A DNA stretch of 64,000 bases from JAGLQA01 sp023135565 (GTDB lineage Bacteria; Acidobacteriota; Aminicenantia; UBA2199), in NCBI GenBank assembly GCA_030639305.1, contig DAOWCY010000009.1, positions 1-64,000 on the forward strand. Reading direction: 5' to 3'. The position numbers were made by a program, and so were the translations under genes. This document shows, one piece after another, positions 31,847-40,257 of this stretch. Position 1 is the first letter of the stretch; the number at the start of each line of letters is the position of its first letter. The notes under the pieces are model-generated. The model was given only the letters and a program-made list of their open reading frames with translations, ran no database searches and had not been told where the DNA came from.

Positions 31847-33718
31847 TTAATAATTGGGTGTTAACACAGAAGCCACATACTTGCCTTTATAAAAAAGATG
31901 CTTCTTTACTTTGAAATAAACGCCCCTGTCCCGTTCCCGGTAAAGGAGGTCTTTTACGGCATTCCCGGCTTTGTACATGGGACTTCGATAACCATCGAAA
32001 ACGATATATTTAATTTTTCTCTTTTTTAACTTCTTCATAAACTCAGTTGTCAATTTTTCCGGGTCGGCATATATCTCCTTGTCTTTAAAAACGATCGAGC
32101 CTCTCATTTTCTCCTTTTCTACATAATAACGAAACATATGCCGGTAAGCATAAACCAAAATTTTCGTTTTTTTCGGCCTGCTGTTTACCCAGTTGGCAGC
32201 CATATAACTGCCGGCATTCGAGTCCTTGTTCAAGTAACGAAAAGTCCTCTTCAAACCGTCAAAATATACCTGGGAGAAAAAAAACGTTAGGATTAAAAAC
32301 CAACCGGCAAATTTTAATTTTCCCGGTCCGGCGATTATTCTTTTGACTCCGTACAGCAGCAGCGGCAGCAAGAACAAAGCCAGCAGAAGCGGCGTTCCTC
32401 TTATCACCGGGCGAAACATCACCACCAGGGCAAAAAATAATACGAGCGCTAATTTAACCGGGATATTTATTTTTTTCACTACCCTGATTTTTTGCCACAG
32501 GAAATTCAAACCGCACAGGGCAATAATAAAAAATATCCAGATTATAGAAAGCCATCTCCTGAACTCCATTTCCGGGTTCAGCGATTGGGTATATCCCTTG
32601 GCCAGGATAAAAATAAACATATAAAAAGTAATCGAAAAAAACCACTGCCGCTTCGTTTTATAAAACCGGTAACACCCGAAAAAAAACAATCCGAGCAAAA
32701 TAAAAAACAAGAACCATTTTACCGTGCCGGGGAATCGGTTGGGCACGAAATACAGCAAGTTGCCGTACAACAGGTGCGCCAGTTCTCCCGGGTGAGTAAA
32801 ATAGTAGAAATAGTAGCCTTTTGAAACAATCAATTCGATTTTGTCGATAAGACGGTGAGCAAAACGGTCAAACAAGAAATACAAAACTATCCCGGCGGGA
32901 ATCGCCGATAGAAGCAGGTATTTCCAGGTTTTTTTTTTTAGATCGAAGTAGTTGACCAGGGCGGAGCCGATGAGCAGGACGCCTTCGAAACGGGTTAGCA
33001 GCGCAGCCAGGGTAAAACCCGCTGCAGGGATTATTTTTTTTTCTTGTCTTCGACGAGCAGGGGGCGCTTTTGAAAAACTGCCCCCTGCACCCCCGCAAAA
33101 CTTTTGTTTATTTTCAGCATCATCACGAGCGGCAGCCAGGAAATAAAATAGGGCAGCGACAAAAAAAAGATAAAGCATGTCGGTCTGCGCAGTCGAAAGC
33201 AATTTTAAAAAGAACGGCGATATGGAGAGAAAGATCGTACCCAAAATCGCGAATCCCGGCGTATGCTTTTTACTAATATTTCGTGAAAGTTTACAAACAT
33301 TTGGATCAACGTGGTCGGAGACATGTTTCCCAGGCCCCTCATGGGTTGTGGGCGCCGCCCATTTTTTAAGGAGTTTGTGAGTAAAATATAAAACCCCGAA
33401 AGCCGCCAGCAGGGAGATTATCTGCCCACCTAAAATAAAATGGTCGAAGCTGCCGCCGAATAGTTTTACTAACCGGCCAAAAAGGCCCAACAGCAAAGGA
33501 AATAAGGGCGGTATATATTCCAGGTTCAAGGTGCCGGAAAAGAGTTTTTCCTGGGCAAGATAGTAGGGGTAGTAATCGTTGCAGGCCAGGATGTCGCTTT
33601 CGATCATCAAAAACCAGTTGATAAAAATAAAAACAGACAGCGTTCCCAGGAAAAAGGCGTCGCTAAAAAATATAGAACTAATCTTTGTTTTTAATTTCAA
33701 CATTTGATTTCCGGTCAT
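31847..33718 (-). CDS. polytopic glycosyltransferase (PMT/ArnT, GT39/GT83-like)
   Basis: About 10-12 membrane segments and an early periplasmic acidic loop (ACNDYYPYYLAQEKLF) suit a dolichyl/undecaprenyl-phosphate-sugar-dependent transferase of the GT-C fold. A soluble C-terminal domain (about 510-623) follows. Two repeat-derived stretches are read in frame: residues ~120-133 (PTTHEGPGKHVSD, from 33326-33361) and residues ~204-225 (GGAGGSFSKAPPARRRQ, from 33045-33109). Both lie in loops. ATG 33718 or 33703 could start the gene; neither has a good Shine-Dalgarno. Confidence 0.75.
   Translation of the reverse strand: MTGNQMLKLKTKISSIFFSDAFFLGTLSVFIFINWFLMIESDILACNDYYPYYLAQEKLFSGTLNLEYIPPLFPLLLGLFGRLVKLFGGSFDHFILGGQIISLLAAFGVLYFTHKLLKKWAAPTTHEGPGKHVSDHVDPNVCKLSRNISKKHTPGFAILGTIFLSISPFFLKLLSTAQTDMLYLFFVAALFYFLAAARDDAENKQKFCGGAGGSFSKAPPARRRQEKKIIPAAGFTLAALLTRFEGVLLIGSALVNYFDLKKKTWKYLLLSAIPAGIVLYFLFDRFAHRLIDKIELIVSKGYYFYYFTHPGELAHLLYGNLLYFVPNRFPGTVKWFLFFILLGLFFFGCYRFYKTKRQWFFSITFYMFIFILAKGYTQSLNPEMEFRRWLSIIWIFFIIALCGLNFLWQKIRVVKKINIPVKLALVLFFALVVMFRPVIRGTPLLLALFLLPLLLYGVKRIIAGPGKLKFAGWFLILTFFFSQVYFDGLKRTFRYLNKDSNAGSYMAANWVNSRPKKTKILVYAYRHMFRYYVEKEKMRGSIVFKDKEIYADPEKLTTEFMKKLKKRKIKYIVFDGYRSPMYKAGNAVKDLLYRERDRGVYFKVKKHLFYKGKYVASVLTPNY
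33045..33109. repeat. palindromic repeat inside the membrane glycosyltransferase frame
   Basis: It shares GCAGGGGGCGCTTTT...GCCCCCTGCACCCCCGC with 24301-24370 and 41731-41795 and is read as GGAGGSFSKAPPARRRQ. Confidence 0.85.
33326..33361. repeat. second repeat type (EGPGK element) inside the same frame
   Basis: TTCCCAGGCCCCTCATGGG and the following GGCGCCGCCC match 39573-39612 in the aminotransferase gene. In both it is read as HEGPGK or YEGPGK. Confidence 0.75.
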
Positions 33719-33735
33719 TTCTGAATTAATTAGAC

Positions 33736-33804
33736 TTAAAGGTATTCAACTTTTTCTTCTTTTAATATTCTGAACAGATCTTTGAAGTCTTTGTTGACCG
33801 GCAT
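33736..33804 (-). pseudogene. N-terminal stub of a nucleotidyltransferase
   Basis: ATG 33804 begins MPVNKDFKDLFRILKEEKVEYL and meets TAA at 33736. From memory this matches the first 22 residues of MNT-like nucleotidyltransferases, which normally continue IVGGYAVMYY. The rest is missing. It overlaps the end of the 81-residue gene in another frame, with AAAAAGG before the ATG. Confidence 0.6.
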
Positions 33805-33991
33805 CCTTTTTACCTCTTATTAATAAATGTTCATTCACCATCTCCCAGGCTGCCGCAAATTTCGCTTCAGCACCGGCGTTTTTCCAGAACTCCCTATCGA
33901 ATTCTTTCTTGTCGTCACTACCTCTCCTAATTTTCCTGGTAACCATAATCTTTTTTCGTTCTTCGCTTCTTTTTTCCAATTCTACTTTCAT
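33746..33991 (-). CDS. small basic protein, partner of the lost nucleotidyltransferase
   Basis: This 81-residue, strongly basic protein contains FDREFWKNAGAEAKFAAAW and a C-terminal QQRLQRSVQNIKRRKS. I recall similar short proteins directly upstream of nucleotidyltransferase genes in many deep-branching bacteria, where the pair overlaps as here. Its function is unknown, possibly antitoxin-like. ATG 33991 is 6 nt after the stop of the MBL gene, so it may be transcribed with the ATPase/MBL pair. Confidence 0.6.
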   Translation of the reverse strand: MKVELEKRSEERKKIMVTRKIRRGSDDKKEFDREFWKNAGAEAKFAAAWEMVNEHLLIRGKKDAGQQRLQRSVQNIKRRKS

Positions 33992-33997
33992 GATCTT

Positions 33998-35551
33998 TTA
34001 CTCGTTTAGACCTGCTGCTTCATTGTGTTCTTCGCAAAACATGGCAATCCGGTTATTTATCTCCCTACGGAATCGAGCAGGTTGCCCGCAAGTGCGTTCT
34101 TTCACCTCTAATGAACATAAAGGCTGGATTTCACCGCGTTTCCCAAGACGTATTTTAAGGCCGATGTCCGCGGGAAGAAACATGGTTTTCCCGGCACCGG
34201 CAATAGAAGACTGGAACACATCGGCTATCGAGTTCCTGGTTTTAGAAAGTTCTTCACCAAATTCCGATAGAATCATTATTTTCGGTCGCCGCGGCTGCTG
34301 GAGTAACTGGGTGAACAGGTTATAAAGACCGAGGATACCGAGGTGTTTGTCGTAAAACTCCCGCTTACTAATTTCTTTTTCATGGACAGTGCCTAAATGG
34401 GCAATCAAGACGTCTGCTTGTTTGAACTCGTCGATAAGGAAAGGAGTCCAGGCCGTATCGCTTGTAATACCCACCGAACACTGTTTTTTGCCTTCATAAT
34501 AGAGGGAAAACAGCAGTCCCACTCCCATTTCACTCTCTCCTAATTCTTTATGTTTCGTATATGTCGGTTTTATCCTGATCGAGTTGGTTTTACCGAAGCT
34601 TATCTCTTTATGCCGCCATAAGACCTGGCACAGTTGGGGCCTGGTTTCGTAACGAATAATAGAGGCAAACTTCGCAAAACTGGAAGCATTCAATAAAAAA
34701 GAAAACTGCTTTTTAGCGATGCCATCAGGTTTCCTTTTATTGAATTGGTAGAGTAGGTCGATAAGGAGAGGAAATTCCTGGGTGTGATCCGGGTGGTCGT
34801 GGGTAATCATAATCACATCTATGTCGGCAATACCCAACCCGCACTCGAAAAGGTTTTGAATAAAACCGTGACCCGGATCGATGACAATGCCGGTATCGTC
34901 CCACTTCAGGTAATATCCCCCGCCCCGCGGGTCACCTGCCCGGAACCTGAGAATAGGCGTATAAGAATTCCACTGCCGGAGATTAAGAAAATAATTTGTT
35001 TCATAATACCTATCCCGTTTGAGGTATTGCCCGATTTTAGCTTCAAATTCTATCGAATTATTTATAATACCGGCGAATTCCCCTTTCAACTCCCCGCGCA
35101 GCGCTTCTATAAACGATTCTATACCGAAAAACATTGGGTAAGCAAGATTATAAAAATTGGGAGATTTCTTATTTAATAGATCGAATTCTTCATAACCGGT
35201 TAAAATAAAAATGGATGCCGATTTTTTTATTAATAATTCCCGGTATTGTTCGAGTTTGCGAATTTCGTCGTCATAATCTTCGTTTATAGAATCGAGCCAA
35301 TATATTCTCTGCGGCTCCGGCTCAACGGAGGAAACATTTAGGCGTGAAGAGTCCCCGGTAAGCAGGGAAAGCGGTACGATAGAAAAACCGGTTTTCTCAA
35401 GGTTGTTTTTTAGTTTTTCTTCGATGGCTTCTTTTATGTCGGCTTCCGCCGGGTTGCAAACCCCCACCATAAGGCAAAGACTGTCTGTTAAAAGTTCAAA
35501 GCGTTTGACGAGTTCTTCGACTTGTTCTAAATCTTTTTCCAGTAATTCCAA
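33998..35551 (-). CDS. metallo-beta-lactamase-fold hydrolase with N-terminal STAND-like region
   Basis: Residues ~215-480 form an MBL domain with HDHPDH at 251-256 (HxHxDH), a TSDTAW segment carrying the bridging Asp and an AHLGTVH segment. It probably binds two metals; substrates range from nucleic acids to cyclic nucleotides. Residues 1-190 are separate. Their IYWLDSINEDYDDE, YRELLIKKSASIFILTG and KKSPNFYNLAYPMFFG pattern resembles the region in STAND/effector-associated proteins that reads (L)NxxRExLxxxxxPLxxWL...APDFWSWR. It lies 21 nt downstream of the ATPase gene, in the same direction. I infer an effector role for the MBL. Confidence 0.75.
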   Translation of the reverse strand: MELLEKDLEQVEELVKRFELLTDSLCLMVGVCNPAEADIKEAIEEKLKNNLEKTGFSIVPLSLLTGDSSRLNVSSVEPEPQRIYWLDSINEDYDDEIRKLEQYRELLIKKSASIFILTGYEEFDLLNKKSPNFYNLAYPMFFGIESFIEALRGELKGEFAGIINNSIEFEAKIGQYLKRDRYYETNYFLNLRQWNSYTPILRFRAGDPRGGGYYLKWDDTGIVIDPGHGFIQNLFECGLGIADIDVIMITHDHPDHTQEFPLLIDLLYQFNKRKPDGIAKKQFSFLLNASSFAKFASIIRYETRPQLCQVLWRHKEISFGKTNSIRIKPTYTKHKELGESEMGVGLLFSLYYEGKKQCSVGITSDTAWTPFLIDEFKQADVLIAHLGTVHEKEISKREFYDKHLGILGLYNLFTQLLQQPRRPKIMILSEFGEELSKTRNSIADVFQSSIAGAGKTMFLPADIGLKIRLGKRGEIQPLCSLEVKERTCGQPARFRREINNRIAMFCEEHNEAAGLNE

Positions 35552-35572
35552 TAAGCGACTCCTTTTGTAGTA

Positions 35573-36682
35573 TCAATCTCCGGGTAGGAGGTCTTTTACT
35601 ATGGGGTGCACATCTACCCACCGTGTAGCGCCCTGGTATTCCAAAACAATATCGTTGGAAATAAAACGGACATCGGTTTCGATATTTATAAGATTTTTCT
35701 TTTCGTGGATTTCTCTTAGCTTATCATAATCGCCAAAGCCGATTGTTCGGCCAAATTCGCTACGCATCGTGTTAATACTCTTATCTACATCTTCCGAGGT
35801 TATCTTATCTTTGCCTGCCCACAACGCTTTAAAGGTAGAATCCTGGATTATTTTAACCAAATAGCGAAATACGCCCCCGGAGTTCAGGCAGGCTGTCTCT
35901 AGTGCGCTACCAGCTATTAAACTGGGGCCCATTCTTCGATGTACAAGTGATTGCAGCATTTCTAATCCCTGGGAGTTCAATGACCCATCTTTATTGAAGG
36001 GCGGTATAACAGGAAGCACTTCAACACGGGAGAACCATTCCGTAACCCTATTCGCCATAGTGGAATAAATCGTAGTCAACGGCACGGTAAGAACCAGGGA
36101 ACAGGCGATCTCATCAAAAACTTTCCCCTCTTCCAAAAGAACCTTTTCAATACCATGCACCTGTTTATCGAGATCATCGACAAAGAGCAAAATCTTTTTC
36201 CCCGTTTTTTTTTCAATGGCATCTATTGCTTTATTTAAGGCTAATAGATAATCTTTAGTAGAGGGGCCGGAAATCCCAAAATCAAGAGGAATAGAGAGGG
36301 AAGAAAATACCTCTTTAATAATTTCTCGAACAGTTTTTTTTGTTTTCTCCAGGGATTCCGAGGCAGGTTTTGCCGCATAAAAAATAGCTCTCAGGATATC
36401 CCGGGATTCTATCGCCTTATCAAAATCAAGGTGTCTGCCTACTTTTAAATTGAAAATAGTATATTTAGACGCCAGGGAAGTCGCGGTATAGTTTAATTCC
36501 GTTGTTTTTCCCGAACCACGGTGACCCGAAAATAGAACCTTGATCGATTGATCGCCTAAGGTATTAAATAGCTCAGTAAGGTTTCTCCCTCGACTAATAT
36601 AAAATGAATCTATTACTTCAGTTTCTTCGAGCGGAGACGGGTCAAAAGCTTTGATAGCGTCTTTTAAGTTCTGTGCTTTCAT
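35573..36682 (-). CDS. AAA/STAND-like P-loop ATPase paired with the MBL protein
   Basis: This 369-residue cytoplasmic ATPase starts with NLKDAIKAFDPSPLE. Walker A is GHRGSGKTTEL (G53-K59-T60) and Walker B is ILLFVDDLD (D169, D170). Its middle part LTVPLTTIYS and lid SGGVFRYLVKIIQDS fit the AAA/ORC-like group seen next to effector-associated proteins in NTP-dependent conflict systems. The promoter at 36689 puts the -10 box 6 nt before ATG and there is no Shine-Dalgarno, so the mRNA is probably leaderless. The pair sits inside a polysaccharide locus, between a capD-like gene and membrane genes. Confidence 0.8.
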   Translation of the reverse strand: MKAQNLKDAIKAFDPSPLEETEVIDSFYISRGRNLTELFNTLGDQSIKVLFSGHRGSGKTTELNYTATSLASKYTIFNLKVGRHLDFDKAIESRDILRAIFYAAKPASESLEKTKKTVREIIKEVFSSLSIPLDFGISGPSTKDYLLALNKAIDAIEKKTGKKILLFVDDLDKQVHGIEKVLLEEGKVFDEIACSLVLTVPLTTIYSTMANRVTEWFSRVEVLPVIPPFNKDGSLNSQGLEMLQSLVHRRMGPSLIAGSALETACLNSGGVFRYLVKIIQDSTFKALWAGKDKITSEDVDKSINTMRSEFGRTIGFGDYDKLREIHEKKNLINIETDVRFISNDIVLEYQGATRWVDVHPIVKDLLPGD

Positions 36683-36688
36683 ATTGAG

Positions 36689-36717
36689 ATTTTATCCGAA
36701 ATTTCTTTATATTTCAA
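36689..36717 (-). promoter_or_regulatory. leaderless-type promoter of the ATPase/MBL operon
   Basis: On the minus strand TTGAAA (36712-36717) and TAAAAT (36689-36694) are 17 nt apart, with exactly 6 nt between the -10 box and the ATG. Confidence 0.65.
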
Positions 36718-36824
36718 CCGATTTTACTTTTTTTCTTCTTTTATCCTGCTGCTTCCGGTTTTTTCTCCGCTGCTTCATTGTCTTCCTGCAGCAGCAGCGC
36801 CAGTATGTCTTTCATTTCTACTAA

Positions 36825-38720
36825 CTAACCGGGCCGGTAAAAAGGCACATGCTCAGCTAATATCTCCCTGAGCTTTTCCGGGTCGTGCAGCGTTTTCTCC
36901 ATTTTTTTGACTATCTTTGCCACCTGTTTGCTTTTTATCTCCTGCTTATTTCGGGCCACAAATATTTTCTCGTGGGCAGTCACCCGGGTGCCTTCTTCCG
37001 CTGTCAAAAGCTCTTCGAATAACTTCTCACCGGGCCGCAAACCGGTAAACACAATATCCACATCCTTATAAGGCACAAGATTATTCAAAAGCACTAAAGT
37101 CTCGGCAAGCTTGACGATCTTAACCGGTTCCCCCATATCCAGCACGAACACTTCGCCGCCTTTGCCCATAAAAGCGGCCTGCAAAACCAACAGCACTGCT
37201 TCCGGTATAGACATAAAATAACGTTTCATGTCTTTATGGGTAATCCGAATAGGCCCGCCCTTTTTGATCTGGTCTAAAAAAATCGGCACCACACTGCCCC
37301 GGCTGCCTAACACATTTCCAAAACGCACCGACACCATATAGGGACCGGCTTTGCCGCTGTTGTGAGCGGTGCAGATAATCTCCGCCAGCCGTTTGCTGGC
37401 CCCCATCACACTGGAAGGATTAACCGCTTTATCGGTGGAAATATTAACAAACTTCTCGCAGCCGTTGGCCGCGGCAATTTCCACTACGTTCAAAGTACCC
37501 AATACATTGGTCTTCACCGCTTCTTCGGGGAAATTCTCCATCATGGGCACATGCTTGTACGCAGCGGCATGAAACACCACCTGCGGCCTGTACCGGGCAA
37601 AAACCTGCTCTAATTTTTTTCTCTCACGCACGTCTCCTACGATAAATTTCACTTCCTGTCCGGCCCGTTTCAGGTTTTCCAATTCGATTTCTAAATTGAA
37701 AATTTCCGTTTCGTCTATTTCATAACCGATGATTTCCCGGGCGCCGAAATTCATCAACTGCCTGAGAATTTCCGAACCGATGGAACCTGCCGCGCCGGTA
37801 ACCAGCACCGCTTTTCCTCTGATATAAGACTCGATACCGGCGGAATCTATCTGCACCGCTTCCCGGGAAAGCAGGTCTTCGATAGCCAGTTGTTTGATAT
37901 TTTTGGGCCTGAACACATCGCCTTCGTACTCGTCGATGCGCGGCACCACCTTGATGTCCCTTATTCCTAAAGGACTGATAATACTGAATAAAGAGGAGAT
38001 TTTCTTATGCGTGGCGCGGGGCAAATTAATCAACACACTCTCGATTTTATAACGGCTGATAATCTCCGGTAATTTTTGATAACCGCCCAAAACCGGGATA
38101 CCGTGGATTTTGGTGCCGATTTTCATCCGGTCTTCATCCACGATGGCAATGGGGTACGATTTGCCGTTCTCATAGGCGATCAGTTCTTTGATCAACCTTT
38201 CGCTCGTATGATCGGCGCCGATAATCAACGTATTCCGGCCCATTTTACCGCCGTTAAAAACTTGCATGCGCAGCCGTTTGGCTATTCTCAGGATACCGAT
38301 CAGGATGAAACTCAAAAAAGCCTCTATTACCACGATACCGCGGGGCAGATCAAAGCCCGGCAGGTATTTTCTTATGACCGTCAGGTTGATTATAAAAACA
38401 GCAGCCGTAACCGCGATACCCACTTTGAGAAGATTCGACAGTTCGGTCAAACCCACGAATCTCCAGTTGATATTGTAAAGCCCCGCCAGGAAAAGCGCAA
38501 ATATCCTTAAAACGAGAAAAGCGCCTAACCAGTACCAGAAACGCAGCTCATACCGGCCGGGAAAAGTAAAGCCGAACCTTAAATAAAAAGCGGCATAAAA
38601 AGAAAAAGCGATGACCAGGATATCGGAAAAAAGAAAGAAGAGTACCCGCTTCGGTTTTGTAGGTGTAAAGAGATAGGCGATCAGTGCTTTGAAACCGGTT
38701 ATTTTTTTCTCGCTTTCCAT
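36825..38720 (-). CDS. membrane NDP-sugar 4,6-dehydratase/epimerase (FlaA1/PglF/WbpM/CapD-like)
   Basis: Four N-terminal membrane segments and a first Rossmann-like domain (LIIGADHTSERLI) precede the catalytic SDR domain. That domain has VTGAAGSIGSEILRQL and PEEAVKTNVLGTLNVVE, with STDKAVNPSSVMGASKR around the active site. Large members of this family convert UDP-GlcNAc to the 4-keto-6-deoxy sugar. With the aminotransferase and short transferase next door it suggests a bacillosamine-like first sugar. I chose ATG 38720 because a promoter ends 6 nt before it (38726 is the alternative). The stop is TAG, followed by 27 more open codons. Confidence 0.88.
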   Translation of the reverse strand: MESEKKITGFKALIAYLFTPTKPKRVLFFLFSDILVIAFSFYAAFYLRFGFTFPGRYELRFWYWLGAFLVLRIFALFLAGLYNINWRFVGLTELSNLLKVGIAVTAAVFIINLTVIRKYLPGFDLPRGIVVIEAFLSFILIGILRIAKRLRMQVFNGGKMGRNTLIIGADHTSERLIKELIAYENGKSYPIAIVDEDRMKIGTKIHGIPVLGGYQKLPEIISRYKIESVLINLPRATHKKISSLFSIISPLGIRDIKVVPRIDEYEGDVFRPKNIKQLAIEDLLSREAVQIDSAGIESYIRGKAVLVTGAAGSIGSEILRQLMNFGAREIIGYEIDETEIFNLEIELENLKRAGQEVKFIVGDVRERKKLEQVFARYRPQVVFHAAAYKHVPMMENFPEEAVKTNVLGTLNVVEIAAANGCEKFVNISTDKAVNPSSVMGASKRLAEIICTAHNSGKAGPYMVSVRFGNVLGSRGSVVPIFLDQIKKGGPIRITHKDMKRYFMSIPEAVLLVLQAAFMGKGGEVFVLDMGEPVKIVKLAETLVLLNNLVPYKDVDIVFTGLRPGEKLFEELLTAEEGTRVTAHEKIFVARNKQEIKSKQVAKIVKKMEKTLHDPEKLREILAEHVPFYRPG

Positions 38721-38725
38721 AATCA

Positions 38726-38754
38726 TTTATAACATAATTGCTTTAATTTTGCAA
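38726..38754 (-). promoter_or_regulatory. leaderless-type promoter of the capD-like gene
   Basis: TTGCAA (38749-38754) and TATAAA (38726-38731) are 17 nt apart on the minus strand; 5 nt separate the -10 box from ATG 38720. Confidence 0.6.
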
Positions 38755-38761
38755 CAACCAA

Positions 38762-38844
38762 TTGCCTCCGGCGGGGGTGCGGCGCACCCAACCTATGAGC
38801 CTCCGGCGGCCAAACTTTTAAAAAAGTTTGATCAAAACTTTTGT
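38762..38844. repeat. palindromic repeat overlapping the aminotransferase stop codon
   Basis: It contains GCCTCCGGCGGGG, GGTGCGGCGCACC, CCTCCGGCGGCC and AAAAGTTTGATCAAAACTTTTG blocks. The last block encodes the final KQKF and TGA of the DegT protein. Confidence 0.85.
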
Positions 38845-40046
38845 TTAAAGAAAGCCGCTGTCTTTTGGAAAACATACTCGATTTGCTCTTCTTTGAGATT
38901 ATTGTAAAAAGGCAGAGCCACAGTTCTTTCGGAAATTTTTTCGGTAATGGGCATATCTCCGCGCTTCCACCCCAACTCTTCATAGGGAGGCTGCAAATGA
39001 ATGGGCGTAAAATAGTTGGAACACTGGATGCCTTCCGACCTGAGATAGTCCAGCAGCCTGTCTCTATCGACCCTGCCGAAGCGGTCGGCCAACCTGAGCA
39101 CATAAACAAACGGAACTACGAAACTCGCAGTCGGCGTTTTTTGGGGAATGAGTAAGCCCTTATCGAAAATTTTAGAAAAATAGCCGTCGTACATTTCTTT
39201 GACTTTTCTTCTTTTTTTTATGATTTCCTCTATTCTTTCCAACTGGGCGATCCCTAAAGCGGCGTTAATGTCGCTCATCCTGTAATTATAGCCCAAACGG
39301 GCGTGCTGCAGCCAACCGGCGCCTTCGTCCCGGCCCTGGTTGCGCAAGCTCCGGGCAGTGCGGGCAATGCTTTTTTCATTCGTAACCAAAACGCCGCCTT
39401 CACCAGTGGTGATTTGTTTGTTGGGATAAAAAGCAAATACCCCGGCAGCTCCGAAAGAACCGCATCGTCTTTGGTTTATAGAAGAGCCTAAAGCTTCGGC
39501 GGAGTCGTCGATAATATGCAGACGGTCGGAGATTTGACCCCCCGTTCCCTTTGCGGTTGAGTCCGCCGCTCCCTTCCCAGGCCCCTCATAGGGTGCGGAC
39601 GCCGTCCGCTCGAAACCGGGGCCGTCAGCCGGAACACCGAACACATCCACATAGATAACCGCTTTTACTTTTTCTCTTTTCTTTTGCGGCAGCGCCCAAT
39701 ATGCTTTTTCTACGGCTTGCGGTGTGATATTATACGTATCTTCGTCTATGTCTACGAAGAGCGGTTTCGCTTTTTCGAAAAGCAGGCAGTTGGACGTAGC
39801 GATAAAAGAGAAAGGGGTAGTGAGAGCATAGTCTCCTTCCCCTATATCGAGCGCTTTTATTATGGTGTGCAAAACAGCGGTGCCGCCGCTCATAGCCACC
39901 GCGAATTTTGTGCCTGCAAAAGCTGCGATTTTGTTTTCAAATTCGGGGATTTTAGGTCCTAAGCTCAGGTTGGGCGTTTTGAGTACGTCCAGCACCGCCT
40001 CTCTTTCTAAATCTGTTAAATCGGGATTCGATAAAGGTATCTGCAT
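38832..40046 (-). CDS. DegT/DnrJ/EryC1/StrS sugar aminotransferase with repeat-derived insertion
   Basis: This PLP enzyme, of a size usual for the family (~370-400), keeps MSGGTAVLHTIIKAL, the IDDSAEALGSS Asp region and the catalytic Lys in FYPNKQITTGEGG. It transfers an amino group to 4-keto sugars such as the product of the neighbouring dehydratase (PglE-like role). Between DVFGVPAD and LHIIDDSAE the normal few residues are replaced by about 35 residues (GFERTASAPYEGPGKGAAD...) derived from the EGPGK repeat. This loop is near the PLP pocket, so activity is uncertain. AGGAG lies before ATG 40046. The last codons and stop are from another repeat. Confidence 0.88.
   Translation of the reverse strand: MQIPLSNPDLTDLEREAVLDVLKTPNLSLGPKIPEFENKIAAFAGTKFAVAMSGGTAVLHTIIKALDIGEGDYALTTPFSFIATSNCLLFEKAKPLFVDIDEDTYNITPQAVEKAYWALPQKKREKVKAVIYVDVFGVPADGPGFERTASAPYEGPGKGAADSTAKGTGGQISDRLHIIDDSAEALGSSINQRRCGSFGAAGVFAFYPNKQITTGEGGVLVTNEKSIARTARSLRNQGRDEGAGWLQHARLGYNYRMSDINAALGIAQLERIEEIIKKRRKVKEMYDGYFSKIFDKGLLIPQKTPTASFVVPFVYVLRLADRFGRVDRDRLLDYLRSEGIQCSNYFTPIHLQPPYEELGWKRGDMPITEKISERTVALPFYNNLKEEQIEYVFQKTAAFFKQKF
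39573..39612. repeat. EGPGK-type repeat inside the aminotransferase frame
   Basis: TTCCCAGGCCCCTCATAGGG and GGACGCCGTCC match 33326-33361; the GGACGCCGTCC palindrome also recurs near 27590 and, as GGACACCGTCC, near 53068. It is read as APYEGPGKG. Confidence 0.75.
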
Positions 40047-40082
40047 TCACAACTCCTATTCTATACAATTACTATGGGCTAT

Positions 40083-40112
40083 TTTACCACGAAGGACACG
40101 AAGGGCACGAAG
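40083..40112 (+). repeat. CACGAAGG dispersed repeat, copy 3
   Basis: It contains TACCACGAAGGACACGAAGG and further copies of CACGAAG, matching 29919-29946. Confidence 0.8.
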
Positions 40113-40150
40113 AAAGCTGGCATCCCCAGCCCAAATAAAGCGTTTTAAGA

Positions 40151-40240
40151 TGCAGGAGCGTATCGCTTAACAAAAGTTTTTGCGGGGTCAAGGGGCAGTT
40201 TTTTCAAAAAGCGCCCCTTGCCGCCGGAGGCTCCGCGGGG
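40151..40240. repeat. palindromic repeat between aminotransferase and sugar transferase genes
   Basis: It is an inverted version of the 24301-type unit: AAAAGTTTTTGCGGGG, AGGGGCAGTTTT, AAAAAGCGCCCCTTGCCGCC and GGAGGC. Confidence 0.75.
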
Positions 40241-40257
40241 AACCAATATAAAAGTAT

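Noticed and set aside
29959..36827. Recoding of TAA/TAG as glutamine
   Set aside because: Two possible cases are not enough; TAA and TAG end many other intact genes in the window.
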